The notes below the pieces were generated by a model that was not told the DNA's origin, did no database searches, and saw only the letters and a program-made list of their open reading frames with translations. From Streptomyces sporangiiformans (lineage in GTDB: Bacteria > Actinomycetota > Actinomycetes > Streptomycetales > Streptomycetaceae): 64,000 bases of DNA. A program made the translations under genes and the position numbers. The number at the start of each line of letters is the position of its first letter. Within the stretch, counting starts at the first letter, position 1. The stretch covers positions 94,385 to 158,384 of the forward strand of contig NZ_VCHX02000047.1 in NCBI RefSeq assembly GCF_005768555.2, written 5' to 3'. Shown in pieces: positions 52,434 through 61,804 of this stretch.

Positions 52434-53642
52434 ATGACCGTAGCCCACCCCGGTGCCGGGGAACTCGACGACGGCGGTGTGCCGAGCGGCGGGAGCAGCA
52501 GTGCGACGGTGATCATCCCGACCTTCAACGAAGCAGAGAACGTACGGGAGTTGCTTTCCCAGCTCGCCGCCTGCCTACCATCGCGGGACCGGTACGAGGT
52601 CCTGTTCGTCGATGACAGCACCGACGACACCCCGGCCATCGTCGAGCAGGCCGCGGGCGCGTGTCCGTTTCCGGTCACCGCCATGCACCGGGACGTCGCG
52701 GTGGGGGGCCTGAGCGGCGCCGTCGTGGAGGGCATGAAGGCCGCGGCATGCGACTGGATCGTCGTCATGGACGCCGACCTGCAGCACCCGCCGTCCCTGG
52801 TCCGCGAACTCGTCGCCACCGGACGCCGGACAGGAGCCGACCTCGTCGTCGCCAGTCGCTACGCGGGCGGCGGTAGCAACTCGGGGCTGTCCGGCCGTTA
52901 TCGGGTCGCCGTGTCACGCGGCTCGACGCTTCTGGCGAAGTCGCTGTTCCCCTCGGCGTTGCGCGGGATCAGTGACCCCATGAGCGGCTTCTTCGCGATA
53001 CGCCGCAGCGTGGTGCACTCCCGAGCGGACGTCCTGCGGCCCCTCGGCTACAAGATCCTCCTTGAGCTCGCGGTCCGGTGCCGCCCGCGGACCGTCGCCG
53101 AAGTCCCGTTCTCCTTCCAGGAGCGCTTCGGCGGCGACTCGAAGTCCACCGTGCGCGAGGGGCTCCGCTTCCTGGTGCACCTGACCTCGTTGCGTACCGC
53201 TACGCGCGGGGCGCGCATGCTCGCCTTCGGGCTGATCGGCCTGACCGGTTTCCTGCCCAACCTGAGCGCCCTCGCCACGTTGACCGCGCTGGGCATGCAC
53301 TACGTGCCGGCCGAGATCGTGGCGAACCAGTTCGGAGTCCTGTGGAACTTCATCCTCATAGACCTCCTGCTCTTCCGTGACCGCCACGGCCGCCGGTCCT
53401 GGGCGAACCGTCTGGGCCGCTTCGCCCTCCTGGCCAACGCGGACCTGGTGTTGCGCGTCCCTTTGATCGCCCTCCTCGTCGGCGGCAAGTACATGGCCGT
53501 GCTGCCCGCCACGGCACTCGCCCTCCTGACGACGTTCGTCCTGCGTTTCATCGCCACGGAACTACTGGTCTATCTGCCCTGGCGCGGCAGGGACCGGCAG
53601 AAGGGCCTGCCGACGGCGAGAGAGCGGGAGACCACCCCGTGA
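52434..53642 (+). CDS. Polyprenyl-phosphate sugar synthase-like GT2 with GtrA domain
   Basis: 402-residue fusion. The N-terminal GT2 domain resembles dolichyl-phosphate mannosyltransferase (VIIPTFNEAENVRELL, FVDDSTDDTPAI, VVMDADLQHPP with the DxD-like DAD, ISDPMSGFFAIRRS). The C-terminal part has four hydrophobic segments of the GtrA type (LAFGLIGLTGFLPNLSALA, VLWNFILIDLLLF and others). It would load a sugar, probably mannose, on polyprenyl phosphate and flip or hold it in the membrane. The ATG at 52434 is chosen because homology starts soon after. It may supply a lipid-linked sugar for glycosylation of the neighbouring pathway product. Confidence 0.87.
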   Translation: MTVAHPGAGELDDGGVPSGGSSSATVIIPTFNEAENVRELLSQLAACLPSRDRYEVLFVDDSTDDTPAIVEQAAGACPFPVTAMHRDVAVGGLSGAVVEGMKAAACDWIVVMDADLQHPPSLVRELVATGRRTGADLVVASRYAGGGSNSGLSGRYRVAVSRGSTLLAKSLFPSALRGISDPMSGFFAIRRSVVHSRADVLRPLGYKILLELAVRCRPRTVAEVPFSFQERFGGDSKSTVREGLRFLVHLTSLRTATRGARMLAFGLIGLTGFLPNLSALATLTALGMHYVPAEIVANQFGVLWNFILIDLLLFRDRHGRRSWANRLGRFALLANADLVLRVPLIALLVGGKYMAVLPATALALLTTFVLRFIATELLVYLPWRGRDRQKGLPTARERETTP

Positions 53643-53716
53643 GCTGAGCGAGGCACGGGGATAGGGAGTGGCCCCTTGGCCGGGTCTTCACCGCAGCCTG
53701 TTGTGTCCCGCTGCCG

Positions 53717-53778
53717 TGCGTGCCCTGCGCAACGGCCAGGCTGCGTGCCCTGCGCAACGGCCAGGCTGCGTGCCCGCG
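53717..53778 (+). repeat. 25-bp tandem repeat
   Basis: A unit beginning TGCGTGCCCTGCGCAACGG is present at 53717-53741 and 53742-53766, and a partial third copy (TGCGTGCCCGCG) follows. It lies between the convergent glycosyltransferase and thioesterase-like genes. Confidence 0.9.
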
Positions 53779-53829
53779 TTCGACACGGACCCTTCGGCGC
53801 GGGGCGCGGGCCGGTCCCTGAGGGAGGAT

Positions 53830-54657
53830 CTACCGCTGCTCGGAGACGGTGAGCAGTTCGGACACGGTCTGCGCGACAACCGGGCTGCTGAGCATCTCGG
53901 TGTGCTTGTCCCTGAAGGAGACCTCCCGGGCGACGAACCCGGCTTCCGGTAGCAGGAGGGCGGCCCGCGTACGGCTGAGTCCCTTGCCGGGGCTCGACGA
54001 GCACAGCGCGGTGCAGCGGGACCACACCGGGATCACGTCGTACGCCTCGGCGAGGGCCAGGACGGACAGCCGGTCCACGGCCCGGTTCAGGCGCTCGGTC
54101 GTCGCGCGCGCACGCGTGCCCGACCGGTCCGCCGCACGTATGAAGACCGACTGCAGGCGTACGGCCAGGGCTGCGGGATCGTCGAGGCATCGCTCCGCCA
54201 CGGAGTCCAGGTCCCGATCGAGGCGGGTGACTTCCTCGGCGCTCAGCAGGTGCGGGTCGTCGGCCAGCATGCGTCGGAACTCGCTCACCACCATGTCCGT
54301 ATCGACCAGTTCCGGGTCGAAGAGCAGAACGGACGGAGGCGGCTGTCCGGGCCCACCGAGCGCCTCGGCGATCGCACCGGCCAGGACGGAGCCCACACGG
54401 TGGCCGAGCACCGCGCGCACCCTGAAGCCGCTGCTACGTACCGCGTCCGCCCAGGGCTCGACATACGCGGCGAGACTGCCGCCCTCCAGGGGAACATGGG
54501 CCTGTTCCACGGCACGCCACACGGTGTGTGCGGTGTTCAGAAGGGGGACGAGTTCCCGGAGGCCCATCGCGTTCTCGCCGGACGGGATGTCGACGGCGAG
54601 AATCAGTTCGCCAGTCGTTCCGGACCGTGACTCTTCCCAGAATTCAGGACCGCCCAT
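53830..54657 (-). CDS. Thioesterase-like alpha/beta hydrolase homologue without nucleophile
   Basis: 275 residues. The layout follows a type II thioesterase: VRAVLGHRVGSVLAGAIAEALG has the nucleophile elbow as G-H-R87-V-G, where active enzymes have Ser. The acid strand region LLFDPELVD and a C-terminal His (RDKHTEMLSSP) are in place. The change suggests a non-catalytic scaffold or acyl-binding role, unless another residue serves. It is convergent with the glycosyltransferase gene and divergent from nothing close. An intact thioesterase lies at 63160. Confidence 0.6.
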   Translation of the reverse strand: MGGPEFWEESRSGTTGELILAVDIPSGENAMGLRELVPLLNTAHTVWRAVEQAHVPLEGGSLAAYVEPWADAVRSSGFRVRAVLGHRVGSVLAGAIAEALGGPGQPPPSVLLFDPELVDTDMVVSEFRRMLADDPHLLSAEEVTRLDRDLDSVAERCLDDPAALAVRLQSVFIRAADRSGTRARATTERLNRAVDRLSVLALAEAYDVIPVWSRCTALCSSSPGKGLSRTRAALLLPEAGFVAREVSFRDKHTEMLSSPVVAQTVSELLTVSEQR

Positions 54658-54947
54658 GGTGGATTCCCATTCCTTGATGCCGTGGCACGATGCGGCTTTA
54701 CGAGCCCACGTAAGGACGAGGCAGGCAGACCGGAACGGTGGCGTCAGGGAGGGGATCCACCGTTCCGGATTCCGACTGCGGGGAAAGTGGCCGACGCGTG
54801 AAAGAGCGAAGCCGAGCTCTCCCGTTTCGAGCTGTTGCCGTGGCCGGCGGCCAGTAATGGGCGCCCTCTCGCCGACCGGCTGGTCAGCCGTTCACGACTC
54901 CAGGCTAGAGCGAGGGGTGGGGACCGAGTACCCCTACTGATCCCTTA

Positions 54948-55385
54948 TCAGGGGGTGATCCAGCCCCGGGCACTGGCCAGTCCGACGACACATTCGCGGA
55001 CCTGCTTGATCTGGTCTGCGGTCAGCGTGCCCGCCGACTCGAGCAGGGCTTCCGTGAGTTCCGTGCGGAACCGCGCCACGCTCGGGGCAGCACTCCCGGC
55101 GGCGGCCCGGCCGTCCTGCCGGTCGGCCGCCGAGCCGTCGGGCAGCGCTGGACGGGCGGGAAGCCGGTTCCCCGACGGCTGGTAGACGAGACGGATCTGT
55201 GAGGCCTTGGGGCCCTTGTCCCCCATCTCCATGAAGAACTCGACTTCGCTGCCCTCTTGATAAAGGTACTTCGCATCGAGCAGGTCGTTCGCGTGCATGA
55301 AGACATCCTCACCCGCCTCCGCGGGTGCGATGAACCCGTAACCACGGTCCTCGTCAAAACGTAGAACCTTGCCTGTCATCAACAC
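54948..55385 (-). CDS. Cold-shock-domain protein with C-terminal extension
   Basis: 145 residues. The cold-shock domain covers about residues 3-68 (GKVLRFDEDRGYGFIAPAEAGEDVFMHANDLL), with RNP1-like DRGYGFI and RNP2-like DVFMH motifs that bind single-stranded nucleic acid. The extension is disordered, then forms a helix (LTADQIKQVRECVVGLASA). The GTG at 55385 has GGAGG eight bases upstream; the ATG at 55379 is the alternative. Such longer CSPs often occur near secondary-metabolite genes in Streptomyces, but a role there is unproven. Confidence 0.87.
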   Translation of the reverse strand: MLMTGKVLRFDEDRGYGFIAPAEAGEDVFMHANDLLDAKYLYQEGSEVEFFMEMGDKGPKASQIRLVYQPSGNRLPARPALPDGSAADRQDGRAAAGSAAPSVARFRTELTEALLESAGTLTADQIKQVRECVVGLASARGWITP

Positions 55386-56690
55386 AGCCCACACCTCCGA
55401 CACCAAAACCACTACAGCCGAGGGACTCCGCACGGAGCACCACTCGATGGGGAAACTTACAGCGCTTCGGCGAATGCGCGAGGTCCGGCAACGGCCCGCC
55501 ACGGCCAGGCAGCGCGAGATCCGCCGCTGTCCACCGGCTCGGGGCCCCCACCGCACCTCGGTCTACGGTCGCTTCGACCACACCGACGTCCCGTGCCCCG
55601 CGGGCGAAGTGGAACCTTGGCGCCGGCACCGTGACAGGGCTCCCGTCAGTGAACGTACAGGGACTCCTGCGGGGTCGCCGCCCATGCTCGCCTGCCGAAG
55701 GTCCCGATGGAGTGGCGACTTCTTCGGCGGACTGGCGCGACAGGGAGGTCCGCACTCGACTGGGCGTGGGCCCGTTTGTGTGGGGTATGAAACTTTCTGT
55801 CGTACAAGTCGGGAAAAACCCACCGCCACTTCTCATGACCGCACGGAGGCCGTGTCGCGCGATGTTTTCAGCCTAATTGAGGCTGGATTACGTCGCCCTG
55901 TGTGGTCTCGGAGTGGCCGCGACGGGCGCGGCGAGTGACGACTGACACATGAACCGAACGCGCATGATGGAACTTGTCCGGCGCTCCGCCGGAATTGCCC
56001 GGGCGATTCTGTCGGGTCTCGCTGGCCCCTTTGCGTTGAGGGTCGTTGGAGTGTGAGTTGATTGCCCTGGGGTGATCCATTGTTGCCCGGCGACTGGCTA
56101 CGTTCGGTAACGGACGCGGGCCGTCGCCCTATGGCTGTGGATCCCGGCTGCGGGGCCGGTTGTGGGCGGTGTTGCCTGCGGAGGCAGGGAGCGGAATGAT
56201 GTCTTCCAGGTTTGTGGGTGGCTCCCCTTCGAGTTGGGAAGAGCTTCTCCAGGCCTTGCCGCGTCTCTGGAATCTCGACGCTGATGGGCCTTTGACCTGC
56301 TGTGTCGGCTGGGGATTGCGACGGGTGCGGCGCTTGACGCCGTCCGGTCGGCATAAGCGGAATTCTCCATTCAGCTCTTGTGGGCTGGGCGGTCGCCCCG
56401 ACTATCACATCCACCGCCGAAAAGGGAAGGGCTGAACGTTTCGAGTCCCGGTGGATTTGGTTGGCGCCCTCACCTCTTTCGGGGCTACCTTGGCATCGGG
56501 AATGAGTCATAGTTGATGCTGTTGTGCTCCGGGAAGCTCTTGAAGAGAAGCCATTGAGTAGAGCCTGTCGCTGTGTGTTGTGGTGAACTTCACCAATAGG
56601 ACACACCTGGGCAGGCCTCATAGGTGACTTGGAGCCGGAAGAGATGCCTGAGGCAGGCGGAGATGCCTTGAACGGGGAGGTAATCTTGAT
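55386..56690. other. 1.3-kb region without a supported gene
   Basis: Upstream of the LAL regulator and of the divergent cold-shock gene. Open frames on both strands lack ribosome sites and familiar sequence. It probably holds a long regulatory region or remains of deleted genes. Confidence 0.55.
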
Positions 56691-59510
56691 ATGAGCTTGG
56701 TTGAGCGAACCGATGATTTAGCACTCCTCGGGGAAATGGTGAGGGGGAATGCCGAGAAGCCTTCTCGGGTTGTCCTCGTCAGAGGGCCGGTGGCGACCGG
56801 AAAAAGTGTGCTGCTGAATTACGTCGCCGAGGAGGCCGAAGCCGCAGGCGTCACGGTCCTCGCCGCGGCGGGGCTGCGTACGGAGCGCCGTACGCCCATG
56901 GCGGTGTTCGGACAACTGCTGCTCGGCGGCCAGCTTCCGCAGCGGGAAACGGAACGTGTGGAGAAGCTGCTCGACGCCGCCCGCTTCACCGCGATGCTGC
57001 GAAATCCCGACTCCGAGCGGGAGGAGCACGTCAAGACTCACCTGATGCGGTCGCTGACCACGACCCTGGTGAGCCTGGTGCGGGAGCGGCCGCTGGCCGT
57101 CATCGTGGACGACGTCCAGTACGCGGACATCCCGTCCCTGCAGTGCTTGCAGTACGCGATGCGCGAGCTGCGTACCAAGCCCGTCCTGACCGTCCTCGCC
57201 GCGGGCACCGGACCGCACCCGGCCCGGCCGCTGTTCGGCGCGGAGTTGCTGCGCCACCCCCGCCTGACCGAGCTGCGCACCAGCACGCTCAGCGAGCGGG
57301 CCGTGGCCCAGACCCTTGAGGAGAGCCTGCACGACGCGGCCGCGCGAAGCCTGGCTCCGGCCATCCACCGGGCCAGCGGCGGCAACCCGCTTCTCGTACG
57401 CGCTCTCGTCCACGACCTGCGCACCGATGACGAGGGCAGCGGCGAGGACCAAGGCGTCAGCGGCGCACCGGTGACCGGCCACGCCTATCAGCAGGCCGTC
57501 CTCGGGTGCTTGTACCGCAGCGAGCCGGAGGTGCTCGCCGTCGCCCGCGGCCTGGCCGTCCTGGACCGGGCCGCGACCGACCGCCTTCTGGCGGACCTGC
57601 TCGAACTCGACCCTGACATGGTCGCCTCGAGTCTGCGTGAGCTCGAAGCAGCCGGTCTCGTCGAACGCGACACGGAGTGCCGAGCCTTCCGCCACCCGGC
57701 TGCCCGGGACGCCGTCCTCAACGACCTGGAGTGCGACGAACGCGTCGAGCTGCACCTCCGGGCCGCCGACCGACTGCGCCGGCTCTGCGCCGAACCGCCC
57801 GTCGTGGCCCGGCACATCGTGGCCTCCGGGCACGTCGACGACGCCCAGGCTCTCGACGTACTGTGCGAGACCGCGCGGCGCGCCCGCGGCGCCGAAGACG
57901 CCTCCTTCGCCATCGCCTGCCTGCAACTGGCCGACAGTGCCTGCGGCAACGGACCACGCCGCAGCGCCATTCTCGGCCAACTCACCAGGCTCGTCGGGCG
58001 TCTGAGCCCGACGACGGCCGGCTCCTGCCTCAGCGCGCTGCGCACCGCCTTCGACGAGGGGTGGCTCGCCGAACAGGAGGTGCCGCTGCTCATCAAGGGC
58101 CTGCTGCGTCAGGGCAGCTTCCAGGAGGCCGTGGACGTCGCCCACAAGTCCCGTGGCACCTACGACGGTTGGTCGGCCGCGGAGACCTACCTGGCCAACG
58201 GCGCCGTACGCACCACGTATCCCGCCCTGCGCGAGCACTTCCCGCCCGATGACAACCCCGCACCGCCACCGGTCCTCGGTAACGAGATCATCGCGGCGCG
58301 CGGCGCGGACCCCGGCGTCAAGGCGGGTACGGCCCTGCACATCATCCTGACCAAGGGCTGCGACGCGGGCGCCGCCGACCTCGCCGAGCACCTGCTGCAG
58401 GGCACCTCCCTGAGCGAGGTCACACTGGACCCGCTGCTCAGCGCGCTGTCCGTGCTGGTCTACGCGGACCGGCTCGGTACGGCGGCGCACTGGTGCGACG
58501 CCCTGCTGCGCGAGGCGACCAAACTGGGCGGGTCCGGCTGGCAGGCACAGCTCTCCGAGTCCAGAGCCAGGATCGCGCTGCGGCAGGGCAATCCGGCGGA
58601 CGCCATCCGGTACGCCACGAACGGCCTGGGCTGGATGCCCGCGCACAACTGGGGTGTCGCCCTCGGCTCCCTGCTGGCCACCCTGGTGGCCGCGCACACC
58701 GCGATGGGTCAGTACGAACAGGCCGCGGCCTACCTGGACGGGCATATCCCGGACGCGGTCCACGACACGCGCCACGGTCTCGAACTGGTCTACGCGCGTG
58801 GTCAGTTCTACGCTGCCACCAATCGCCCGCACCCCGCCCTGGACGACTTCCTCACCTGCGGGGAGCGCATGCAGCGGTGGGGTGTCGACCAGCCGTCCCT
58901 GGTGCCGTGGCGCTCCGCCGCCGCCGAGATGCACCTGCGTACCGGCGGAGAGGCCGAGGCCGAGAAGCTGGCTCAGGAGCAGCTGGCCAAGTGCGGCCCC
59001 GGCCAGTCCCGCACCCGGGCCCAGTCCCTGCGGGTCCTGGCCGAGGCGGCCGGGCTGCGGCGCCACCACCACCTGCTGCGCGAGGCCGTCGAAGAGCTCG
59101 AACCCTGCGAGGACCGCCTCGAACTGGTCCGCGTCCTCGGCGCGCTCAGCCGCTCGCACCACGCGCTCGGTGAACTCGGCCAGGCGCGCATGATGGCCCG
59201 CAGGGCCTGGCACATCGCCCACGACACCCAGGCGGAAGCGCTGTGCTCGCAGCTGCTTCCCTACGGCGGTGGCGAGACCGGCACCGACCAGCAGGCCGTG
59301 GCGGGGGACAGCGGCGCAACCGAACTGACCGACGCGGAGCGCCGCGTGGCAAGCCTCGCGTCATTCGGGCACAGCAACCGCGAGATCGCCAGGAAGCTGT
59401 TCATCACCGTCAGTACCGTCGAACAGCACCTCACCCGGGTCTACCGGAAGCTCAACGTGTCACGCCGCAGGGACCTTCCGCACGACCTGCTCGCCGACAC
59501 GGCCTGCTGA
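56691..59510 (+). CDS. LAL-family (large LuxR) pathway regulator with a TTA codon
   Basis: 939-residue activator. The N-terminal AAA-type ATPase has Walker A (GPVATGKSVLLN) near residue 31 and Walker B (LAVIVDDVQYADIPSL) near 137. A long TPR-like helical region follows, and the C-terminal LuxR HTH (LTDAERRVASLASFGHSNREIARKLFITVSTVEQHLTRVYRKLN) spans about 875-920. Codon 10 is TTA (56718-56720), so translation needs the bldA tRNA, a common control on antibiotic regulators. It is the likely activator of the genes to its right. Its paralogue at 49881 is truncated. Confidence 0.92.
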   Translation: MSLVERTDDLALLGEMVRGNAEKPSRVVLVRGPVATGKSVLLNYVAEEAEAAGVTVLAAAGLRTERRTPMAVFGQLLLGGQLPQRETERVEKLLDAARFTAMLRNPDSEREEHVKTHLMRSLTTTLVSLVRERPLAVIVDDVQYADIPSLQCLQYAMRELRTKPVLTVLAAGTGPHPARPLFGAELLRHPRLTELRTSTLSERAVAQTLEESLHDAAARSLAPAIHRASGGNPLLVRALVHDLRTDDEGSGEDQGVSGAPVTGHAYQQAVLGCLYRSEPEVLAVARGLAVLDRAATDRLLADLLELDPDMVASSLRELEAAGLVERDTECRAFRHPAARDAVLNDLECDERVELHLRAADRLRRLCAEPPVVARHIVASGHVDDAQALDVLCETARRARGAEDASFAIACLQLADSACGNGPRRSAILGQLTRLVGRLSPTTAGSCLSALRTAFDEGWLAEQEVPLLIKGLLRQGSFQEAVDVAHKSRGTYDGWSAAETYLANGAVRTTYPALREHFPPDDNPAPPPVLGNEIIAARGADPGVKAGTALHIILTKGCDAGAADLAEHLLQGTSLSEVTLDPLLSALSVLVYADRLGTAAHWCDALLREATKLGGSGWQAQLSESRARIALRQGNPADAIRYATNGLGWMPAHNWGVALGSLLATLVAAHTAMGQYEQAAAYLDGHIPDAVHDTRHGLELVYARGQFYAATNRPHPALDDFLTCGERMQRWGVDQPSLVPWRSAAAEMHLRTGGEAEAEKLAQEQLAKCGPGQSRTRAQSLRVLAEAAGLRRHHHLLREAVEELEPCEDRLELVRVLGALSRSHHALGELGQARMMARRAWHIAHDTQAEALCSQLLPYGGGETGTDQQAVAGDSGATELTDAERRVASLASFGHSNREIARKLFITVSTVEQHLTRVYRKLNVSRRRDLPHDLLADTAC

Positions 59511-60019
59511 CCGGCGGGGCGGGCGCGGCGTACGAACCACATCTGACCGTAGGGGGACAAGAGAGCCGTGCCGAGCGTCACGTGGGCGTGGTCGGCACGG
59601 CGCCCGGTCGTGTACCCGCGACCGCCGGCGCGCGGAACGAGGGCGTCCGCCGCGCGCTGCTCGACACGTCGTCGGAAACCGGGTCGTCGGAAATCTGCGG
59701 CCTCTGGTCCTCCGCTGCGCGAAGAATGTTTCCTGTGCGTTTCGCGCCGTGTTCAGGGGCAAAGCTGTACTACTGGAATGCCCGACGCATCCCACCACCG
59801 ATCTTCATTCCGGGCCCTTTCATAGGAGTGATGAGGGGGCGGTCAGGGGTTCCTCGGTCACCCTCAACTACGGCAATAATCAAGGGTGTCGCGAGGACGT
59901 GCCGTGTGCTGGAGGCGGGCCGATCGGGGTCCCTCTCGCCGTTGCCGGAACCCGGCCTTTCGCGGCCGTTCGAGAATGTATTGCCGGGCCGGCCCCCACC
60001 ACGGTCAGAGGAGTATCCG
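59511..60019. other. Promoter gap before the amine oxidase gene
   Basis: No gene is supported. The frame of the oxidase is open upstream but Arg/Pro-rich and overlaps the LAL gene. The gap probably carries the promoter activated by the LAL regulator. Confidence 0.5.
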
Positions 60020-61699
60020 TTGCTTGCCGTCAACGATGGTTTGCACTCTGGAACTACTGATTCCGTCACCATGCTGGGACCGGACTTCCCCTTCGTGTAC
60101 GACGACTGGATATCCCACCCGGCCGGAATCGGGCGCATTCCGAAGGACGCCCTGGGAACTCCGGTCGCGGTGATCGGCGGGGGCATGTCGGGCCTCGTGA
60201 CCGCCTATGAACTCATGCGCCTCGGACTGCGACCGGTGCTGTACGAGGCCGAGCAGATCGGTGGCCGGATGCGCTCGGCCGCATTCGAGAGCCGTCCGGA
60301 CGTCACGGCCGAACTGGGCGCCATGCGGTTTCCGACGTCGGCGACCGCGCTCCACCACTACGTGAACCTCGTCGGGCTCGAGACCCGGCCCTTCCCCAAC
60401 CCGCTCACGCCCGTGAGCGGCAGCACCGTCATCGACCTGGGCGGTGTTCGGCACTACGCCCGCAACGCCGGCGACCTGCCCGACGTCTACCAGGAAGTCG
60501 AGATGGCCTGGGACAAGGCGGTGCAGGAGGGCGCCGAGTTCTACGCCATGGACGACGCCATCCGCCGCCGGGACGCCGCCGCCATCAAGGCCATCTGGAA
60601 CCCGCTCGTACGTGCCCTGGACGATCAGTCCTTCTACGGCTTCATCGCCGGGTCGCCGTACTTCCAGTCGTTCCGCCACCGCGAGATCTTCGGCCAGGTC
60701 GGCTTCGGAGCGGGTGGCTGGGACACCGACTTCCCCAACTCGATGCTGGAGATCCTGCGCGTCATCTACACCGGCGCCGAGAACGACCACCAGCTCATCG
60801 TCGGCGGCTCCCAGCAACTGCCCGAACGCCTGTGGCACCGCACTCCGGACGAACTCGCGCACTGGCCCGTGGGCACCTCCCTGGAGGCGCTGCACGGTGG
60901 CGCCCCGCGCGGCGGCGTCGCGCGGATCGAACGCACTGCCCGCGGCATCACCGTGCACGCGTTGGACGGCAGCGCCCACACCTATCCAGTGGCCGTGTTC
61001 ACCCCGCACAAGCGCACCCTCGTCACCAACATCCGCTGCGCCGGCCCCTTGCTGCCCGGGCCTGTGTGGACGGCGGTGGAGCGCAGCCACTACATGGGCG
61101 CCTCCAAGCTGTTCGTCCTCGTAGACCGCCCCTTCTGGCGCGAGCGCGACCCGAGAACCGGACGCGAGGTGATGAGCACTACGCTCACCGACCGCATGCC
61201 GCGCGGTGTCTACCTCTTCGACGACGGCCCCGACCGTCCCGGCGTGATGTGCCTGTCGTACACCTGGAACGACGACTCCTTGAAGATGGCGCCGCTCACC
61301 GTCGAGGCGCGTCTGGAGGCCGTCCTGGAGGTGCTGGCCGAGATCTACCCCGACGTTGACATCCGGTCCCGGATCATCGCGCCGCCGCGCACCGTCACCT
61401 GGGAGACCGAGCCCCACTTCATGGGTGCCTTCAAGGCGAACCTGCCCGGCCACTACCGCTATCAGCGCCGCCTGTTCACCCACTTCATGCAGGACCAACT
61501 GCCCGACCACCAACGGGGGTTCTTCCTCGCGGGTGACGACGTCTCCTGGACGGCGGGCTTCGCCGAGGGTGCCGTGACCACCGGTCTCAACGCCGTGTGG
61601 GGCGTCGTGAACCACCTGGGCGGCGGAACCCCGCCCGGCAACCCCGGGCCCGGTGACCTGTTCCACGATCTGGCTCCGGTCGACCTGCCCGACTCCTGA
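60020..61699 (+). CDS. FAD-dependent amine oxidase / amino-acid 2-monooxygenase-like
   Basis: 559-residue flavoenzyme of the amine-oxidase group. The dinucleotide motif VIGGGMSGLVTAYEL and EAEQIGGRMRSA are near residue 55, and the C-terminal FAD motif is FFLAGDDVSWTAGFAEGAV. It resembles tryptophan 2-monooxygenase-type enzymes that turn an amino acid into the amide with loss of CO2. With the next gene this fits arginine to 4-guanidinobutyramide, as in aminopolyol starter pathways. The TTG at 60020 has AGAGGAG six bases upstream; the first ATG is at 60071 without a ribosome site. Substrate is inferred from context. Confidence 0.82.
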   Translation: MLAVNDGLHSGTTDSVTMLGPDFPFVYDDWISHPAGIGRIPKDALGTPVAVIGGGMSGLVTAYELMRLGLRPVLYEAEQIGGRMRSAAFESRPDVTAELGAMRFPTSATALHHYVNLVGLETRPFPNPLTPVSGSTVIDLGGVRHYARNAGDLPDVYQEVEMAWDKAVQEGAEFYAMDDAIRRRDAAAIKAIWNPLVRALDDQSFYGFIAGSPYFQSFRHREIFGQVGFGAGGWDTDFPNSMLEILRVIYTGAENDHQLIVGGSQQLPERLWHRTPDELAHWPVGTSLEALHGGAPRGGVARIERTARGITVHALDGSAHTYPVAVFTPHKRTLVTNIRCAGPLLPGPVWTAVERSHYMGASKLFVLVDRPFWRERDPRTGREVMSTTLTDRMPRGVYLFDDGPDRPGVMCLSYTWNDDSLKMAPLTVEARLEAVLEVLAEIYPDVDIRSRIIAPPRTVTWETEPHFMGAFKANLPGHYRYQRRLFTHFMQDQLPDHQRGFFLAGDDVSWTAGFAEGAVTTGLNAVWGVVNHLGGGTPPGNPGPGDLFHDLAPVDLPDS

Positions 61700-61804
61700 C
61701 AGGGACAGGGCGCAGTCGGGGGTGGTTAGGGGTTCTGCTGCCGACGCGGCCTGCATACGGTCGCCTTGCAGCCGCAGTGGCCCCGGTCGCGAACGAGGAG
61801 AGAG

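Noticed and set aside
55833..56621. Minus-strand open frame before the LAL gene
   Set aside because: Composition is unlike real proteins (many Arg, Ser, Pro, Gln) with no ribosome site or homology that I recognise.
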